64,000 nt of DNA from positions 62,001 to 126,000 of the forward strand of contig NZ_CAMUES010000007.1 of the NCBI RefSeq assembly GCF_947087965.1, given 5' to 3'. This DNA is from an uncultured Mobiluncus sp. GTDB lineage: Bacteria > Actinomycetota > Actinomycetes > Actinomycetales > Actinomycetaceae. Positions 60,871-64,000 of this stretch are shown in pieces. How positions within the stretch are numbered: the stretch's first letter is position 1; each line of letters begins with the position of its first letter. Below the pieces are notes generated by a model. The model ran no database searches. It was not told where the DNA came from and worked only from the letters and a program-made list of their open reading frames with translations. Made by a program: the position numbers and the translations under genes.

Positions 60871-60983
60871 GGGTCTCCTTGAGAATTTTGGAACCGGCTA
60901 CCATTTACTTTAGCGAGATTGGCGGTCCACAGCGACTTAGCCATGTCATAAAGGTTCGTGTAAATGGTTAATCAGAGATTTTT

Positions 60984-61016
60984 TCGTTATAGACTTAGGA
61001 TATCGTTATACTAAGT
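60984..61016 (+). promoter_or_regulatory. Promoter and repeats before the DivIVA-like gene
   Basis: TATACT at 61007-61012 is a good -10 box. TCGTTATA occurs twice (60984-60991 and 61003-61010), 19 bp apart. ACTTAG (60993-60998) and CTAAGT (61011-61016) form an inverted repeat around the second copy. These could be binding sites for a regulator. The leader of about 50 nt carries TAGGAGGA. Confidence 0.45.
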
Positions 61017-61070
61017 TTGGCGGGGCAGGTTAATTTGCCCGTTGGTTGACGTCTTTAGGAGGACTCACAA

Positions 61071-62402
61071 GTGACCGAAGAGCAGACAGATTTTCCAATC
61101 GTGATGCGCGGGTACGACCGCGTTCAGGTTGACCTGCAGATTCAAACTTTAATGACGGCTTTGGCTGAGGCACGCCGTGAGGTAGAAACCCTTGACGCGC
61201 GTAACGCCACCCTGGCAGGGGATTTGGGCGAAGCTCAGCGCCGTCTAAAGGAAAGCGACAAGTCGAGTTATACCGGTCTGGGCGAACGCATCGAACAGTT
61301 GCTGCGTTCGGCTGAGGAACAGTCCACCACCGTTATTAATAAGGCGAACGCTGACGCGGAATCCTTGCTGGAAAAGACCCGTTCTAACACTCAACGTCTG
61401 ACTCAGCGCGCCGAAGCCGAAGCGGCTTCCATGCTGGCTGAGGCTCGTCGCGAAGCCGAGGAACGCACCACCCAGGCGGAAACCGAAGCGGAAACCGTGC
61501 TCACCAACGCGCAGCACCGCGCTGATGAACTGGTCGCCGCGGCGGAACGTGAAGCGGCCTCGCTGCGCGCCGAAGTGAACACTCAGGTCAACGACCTGCG
61601 CGCCACTGCTGACCGCGAAACCGAGTTGCAGCGCGCCCAAGCTGAAAAGGATTACGTAGAAGCCCGGGTTAAGGCTGAACAGGAAACCACGGCTCTGCGC
61701 AACGAAGCTGCAACCGAAATTCAGGAACTGCGCGAAACCGCTACTGCCGAAGCCACTCAGGTGCGCGAACAGGCTCAGCAAATGGCCGAGAAGCTGCTGG
61801 CGGAAACCCGCGCCGAAGCCGACAAGATTATCTCTAACGCTCGCGCCGAAGCCGAGCGTCTGCGTGCCGAATCCGAACAGGCTCGCCAGGACACCGAAAC
61901 TGAGATTGCTTCCGCGCGTGCGGCCGCTCGTGAAGCTGACGCACAGGCTCACGAACAGGCTCGGGCTGAAACCTCCGCGATGGTCGCCACCGCGAAGGCT
62001 CAGGTTGCTGACGCTGAGAAGCACCTCGGCGAGACCTTGCAGCGTGCCGAGCGCCTGCTGACTGATACCGACGCCGTGGTGCGTCGCCGTCAAGAGGATG
62101 CCCGCCGTACCGCCGAGGCCACCATTTCAGCTGCGGAAGTCGAAGCGCAGCAGCTGCGTGAAGCGGCTCGTGCCGAAGCTCAAGCCGAACGTGCCGCCGC
62201 CCAGCGCACGGTCGAAAAGCTGGAACGTCAGCGCGAATCCGTGGCGGCCTACCTCGACGAAATGCGTGGCCTGCTGGGGTCGCGTGCCGCCGATGCCATC
62301 TCTGGCCTGCAGGCTTTGGAAGAGGACGAAGAAACCCGCGAACCGGTAGAGTTGCCGGCCGATGTGGATGCTTACGCCCTGCCGGAAGAAGCCAGCGAAT
62401 AA
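61071..62402 (+). CDS. DivIVA-domain long coiled-coil protein
   Basis: This 443-residue protein starts with a DivIVA-like N-terminal segment (FPIVMRGYDRVQVDLQIQTL) and continues as an almost unbroken coiled coil to about residue 410. It is dominated by Ala, Glu, Arg and Gln with repeated EAxR and AEAE blocks, and has an acidic tail. In actinobacteria such proteins (Wag31/DivIVA, Scy, FilP types) organise polar growth, septum placement or cytoskeleton. It is longer than Wag31 and shorter than Scy. The GTG at 61071 has TAGGAGGA upstream, and a strong hairpin ends the gene. Confidence 0.85.
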   Translation: MTEEQTDFPIVMRGYDRVQVDLQIQTLMTALAEARREVETLDARNATLAGDLGEAQRRLKESDKSSYTGLGERIEQLLRSAEEQSTTVINKANADAESLLEKTRSNTQRLTQRAEAEAASMLAEARREAEERTTQAETEAETVLTNAQHRADELVAAAEREAASLRAEVNTQVNDLRATADRETELQRAQAEKDYVEARVKAEQETTALRNEAATEIQELRETATAEATQVREQAQQMAEKLLAETRAEADKIISNARAEAERLRAESEQARQDTETEIASARAAAREADAQAHEQARAETSAMVATAKAQVADAEKHLGETLQRAERLLTDTDAVVRRRQEDARRTAEATISAAEVEAQQLREAARAEAQAERAAAQRTVEKLERQRESVAAYLDEMRGLLGSRAADAISGLQALEEDEETREPVELPADVDAYALPEEASE

Positions 62403-62423
62403 CCTTTTTTCATGACACCCCCA

Positions 62424-62463
62424 AGTTTTGGCGGTCCTGCGGGGCCGCCAAAACTAAATTTTT
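62424..62463 (+). terminator. Terminator of the DivIVA-like gene
   Basis: AGTTTTGGCGGTCC (62424-62437) pairs with GGGCCGCCAAAACT (62442-62455), with one wobble, around a TGCG loop. It is followed by a TTTTT run at 62459-62463. Confidence 0.88.
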
Positions 62464-62497
62464 AGCACATTTTTACCTAAAAGCTACGACCACCACG

Positions 62498-62510
62498 TAG
62501 GATGGTACTG
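62498..62510 (+). promoter_or_regulatory. Leaderless -10 box of glgP
   Basis: TAGGAT (62498-62503) lies six bases before GTG 62510. AGGA in the same stretch could instead be read as a weak ribosome site, so the leaderless call is less certain here. Confidence 0.35.
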
Positions 62511-64000
62511 TGAAAGCAATACGAAGATTTACTGTTCGCTCTGTCCTTCCCGAAAATTTGAAGCCAATTGGTACCTTGGCTCAAAATCTGCGCTGGTCCT
62601 GGCACCGGCCTTCCCGCGATTTCTTCGCGTCCTTAGATCCGCAAGTATGGGAGGAAGTCGGCCACGACCCGGCGGCTTTCCTCGGTTCGGTATCCGTCCA
62701 GAAACTGGACGAGCTCTCGGCGAACCCGGATATCGTGAACCAGGCCGAGGCTTTGGAACGCGACCTGGGCGATTATCTGGAAAAGCCCCAGTGGTTCCAG
62801 TCCCAGTTCAACAATGCCGATAAGCCCAGCGCGATTGGGTATTTCTCGGCTGAATTCGGCGTGACGGCCGTTTTGCCCCAGTACTCCGGCGGCCTGGGGA
62901 TTTTGGCTGGCGACCACCTGAAGTCCGCCTCTGACCTGGGCGTTCCGATTATTGGCGTGGGCCTGCTCTACCAGGCCGGCTACTTCCGTCAATCTCTGAC
63001 CCGCGAAGGCTGGCAGCGCGAATCCTACCCGGTCATCGACCCGGATAACATGCCGCTGACCCTGTTACGTGAAGACGACGGCACCCCCGCGCTGGTGGAA
63101 GTGCCTTTGCCCGACCACCGCACCCTGTATGCCCAAGTGTGGGTCGCAAAAGTCGGTCGCATCGCCCTGCTGATGATGGACTCTGATGTGGCCAAGAACG
63201 ATGAGGCCGCCCGCCTGGTGACCGACCGCCTCTACGGTGGGTCAAAAGATCACCGGATGGAACAGGAACTGTTGCTCGGCGTGGGCGGGGTGAAAGCCCT
63301 GCGCGCCTACAGCCGCTTGACAGGCGCGCCGACCCCCGAGGTCTATCACTGCAACGAAGGCCACGCCGGATTCATGGCGGTGGAACGTATCCGCGAGCTG
63401 ATGACCGGTGAGGAACACCTCGACTTCGGCACGGCTATCGAAGCGGTGCGTTCCGGCACGCTATTCACCACTCACACGCCGGTTCCTGCCGGTATCGACC
63501 GTTTCGACCGGTCCTTGGTGCAACGTTACCTGGCGCCAATCGAGATTCCCGGCGTGACGACCGACCAGCTGCTGGCTCTCGGTGCGGAAACGTACGAGGG
63601 CGGGGATCCCAACGTATTCAACATGGCGGTTTTAGGCTTGCGCATGGCGCGGATGGCCAACGGTGTGGCCCAGCTGCACGGCAAAGTTTCGCGCGGCATG
63701 TTCCACCAGCTATGGCCTGGATTTGATGTCTCCGAGGTGCCCATCACCTCTATCACCAACGGTGTACACGGCCCGACCTGGACTGATGGCCGTTTGGCGC
63801 AGTTGGCTCGCGGACACCAGGATCCCGGCGAGCACGTCAACACCTACCGGTGGGTGCGCCCGCCCGAGGAAGGCGGCGTCAGCGATGAGGAACTCTGGGA
63901 ACTGCGTCGTGAACTGCGCGAACAGCTGGTTCTCGATGCTCGCCGGCGGGTGCGCGAATCCTGGCTGGAACGCGGAGCATCCCCGGCCGAGCTGGATTGG
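62510..64000 (+). CDS. glgP: Alpha-glucan (glycogen/maltodextrin) phosphorylase, 5' part
   Basis: The first 497 codons of an alpha-glucan phosphorylase run open to the window end. The N-terminus (LPENLKPIGTLAQNLRWSWH) is the DUF3417 domain found in the short actinobacterial/thermophilic GlgP group. It continues with IGYFSAEFGVTAVLPQYSGG and LGILAGDHLKSASDLG, then VYHCNEGHAGFMAVERI and FTTHTPVPAGIDRF. The enzyme releases glucose-1-phosphate from storage glucan, which can feed RmlA. The pyridoxal-phosphate lysine lies beyond the window. The start GTG 62510 matches the family N-terminus. Confidence 0.93.
   Translation, partial: MKAIRRFTVRSVLPENLKPIGTLAQNLRWSWHRPSRDFFASLDPQVWEEVGHDPAAFLGSVSVQKLDELSANPDIVNQAEALERDLGDYLEKPQWFQSQFNNADKPSAIGYFSAEFGVTAVLPQYSGGLGILAGDHLKSASDLGVPIIGVGLLYQAGYFRQSLTREGWQRESYPVIDPDNMPLTLLREDDGTPALVEVPLPDHRTLYAQVWVAKVGRIALLMMDSDVAKNDEAARLVTDRLYGGSKDHRMEQELLLGVGGVKALRAYSRLTGAPTPEVYHCNEGHAGFMAVERIRELMTGEEHLDFGTAIEAVRSGTLFTTHTPVPAGIDRFDRSLVQRYLAPIEIPGVTTDQLLALGAETYEGGDPNVFNMAVLGLRMARMANGVAQLHGKVSRGMFHQLWPGFDVSEVPITSITNGVHGPTWTDGRLAQLARGHQDPGEHVNTYRWVRPPEEGGVSDEELWELRRELREQLVLDARRRVRESWLERGASPAELDW

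Overview
This 64 kb window is chromosomal DNA of a moderately GC-rich actinobacterium. Evidence for the phylum includes a WhiB2/WhmD-type regulator, endonuclease NucS, a DUF2550 protein after atpC, a DUF5719 protein, and the order rpmE-prfA-prmC ... sua5-wecA-atpI-atpBEFHAGDC. The moderate GC, many rhamnose-type surface-polymer genes and no sign of mycolic acid genes suggest the Actinomycetaceae (Mobiluncus, Varibaculum or Actinotignum-like), but the genus is an inference. I saw no rRNA, tRNA, CRISPR array, insertion sequence or prophage.

Region 1 (1-24.1 kb) is a cell-surface polysaccharide locus. It holds three GT4 and two GT2 glycosyltransferases, two paralogous DUF6541 membrane proteins, and dTDP-rhamnose genes (rmlC, rmlB, rmlA; no rmlD seen). 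It also holds a probable dTDP-L-rhamnose 4-epimerase, a second SDR enzyme, an RgpF-like rhamnan synthesis protein and an OafA-type acyltransferase. A Wzm/Wzt ABC exporter carries a C-terminal carbohydrate-binding domain, and manA closes the locus. The simplest reading is that activated rhamnose (perhaps also 6-deoxytalose) is built into a polymer inside the cell, acylated and exported by Wzm/Wzt. Two exported proteins of unknown function, a lipoprotein and a 485-residue lectin-like protein, sit within it.

Region 2 (24.1-34.1 kb) is an envelope and growth-control region. It has whiB2 with a CRP/GlxR-like site upstream, an 1110-residue membrane glycosyltransferase coupled to a DUF5719 protein, an RDD protein and a SpoIIM-family protein divergent across only 18 bp, and two tandem L,D-transpeptidases.

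Region 3 (34.1-56.2 kb) is the conserved translation and ATP synthase block. It is interrupted between prmC and sua5 by about 8.5 kb holding a HlyD/MacB-like exporter, a histidine kinase with a cNMP-binding-like domain, a single-domain response regulator and a DASS-family carboxylate/anion transporter. WecA then supplies the lipid-linked first sugar for envelope polymers, followed by the complete F1Fo operon. Its epsilon subunit lacks the C-terminal helical domain.

Region 4 (56.2-64 kb) holds a small zinc-ribbon-like protein, a NagA-like deacetylase with a replaced catalytic aspartate, an alpha/beta hydrolase, an unknown membrane protein/lipoprotein pair, a long DivIVA-like coiled-coil protein and the first 497 codons of an alpha-glucan phosphorylase.

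A window-wide feature is leaderless transcription. At about fourteen transcription-unit heads, a TANNNT-like -10 box ends 6-9 nt before the start codon and no Shine-Dalgarno sequence is visible, while internal operon genes carry clear AGGAGG-like sites.
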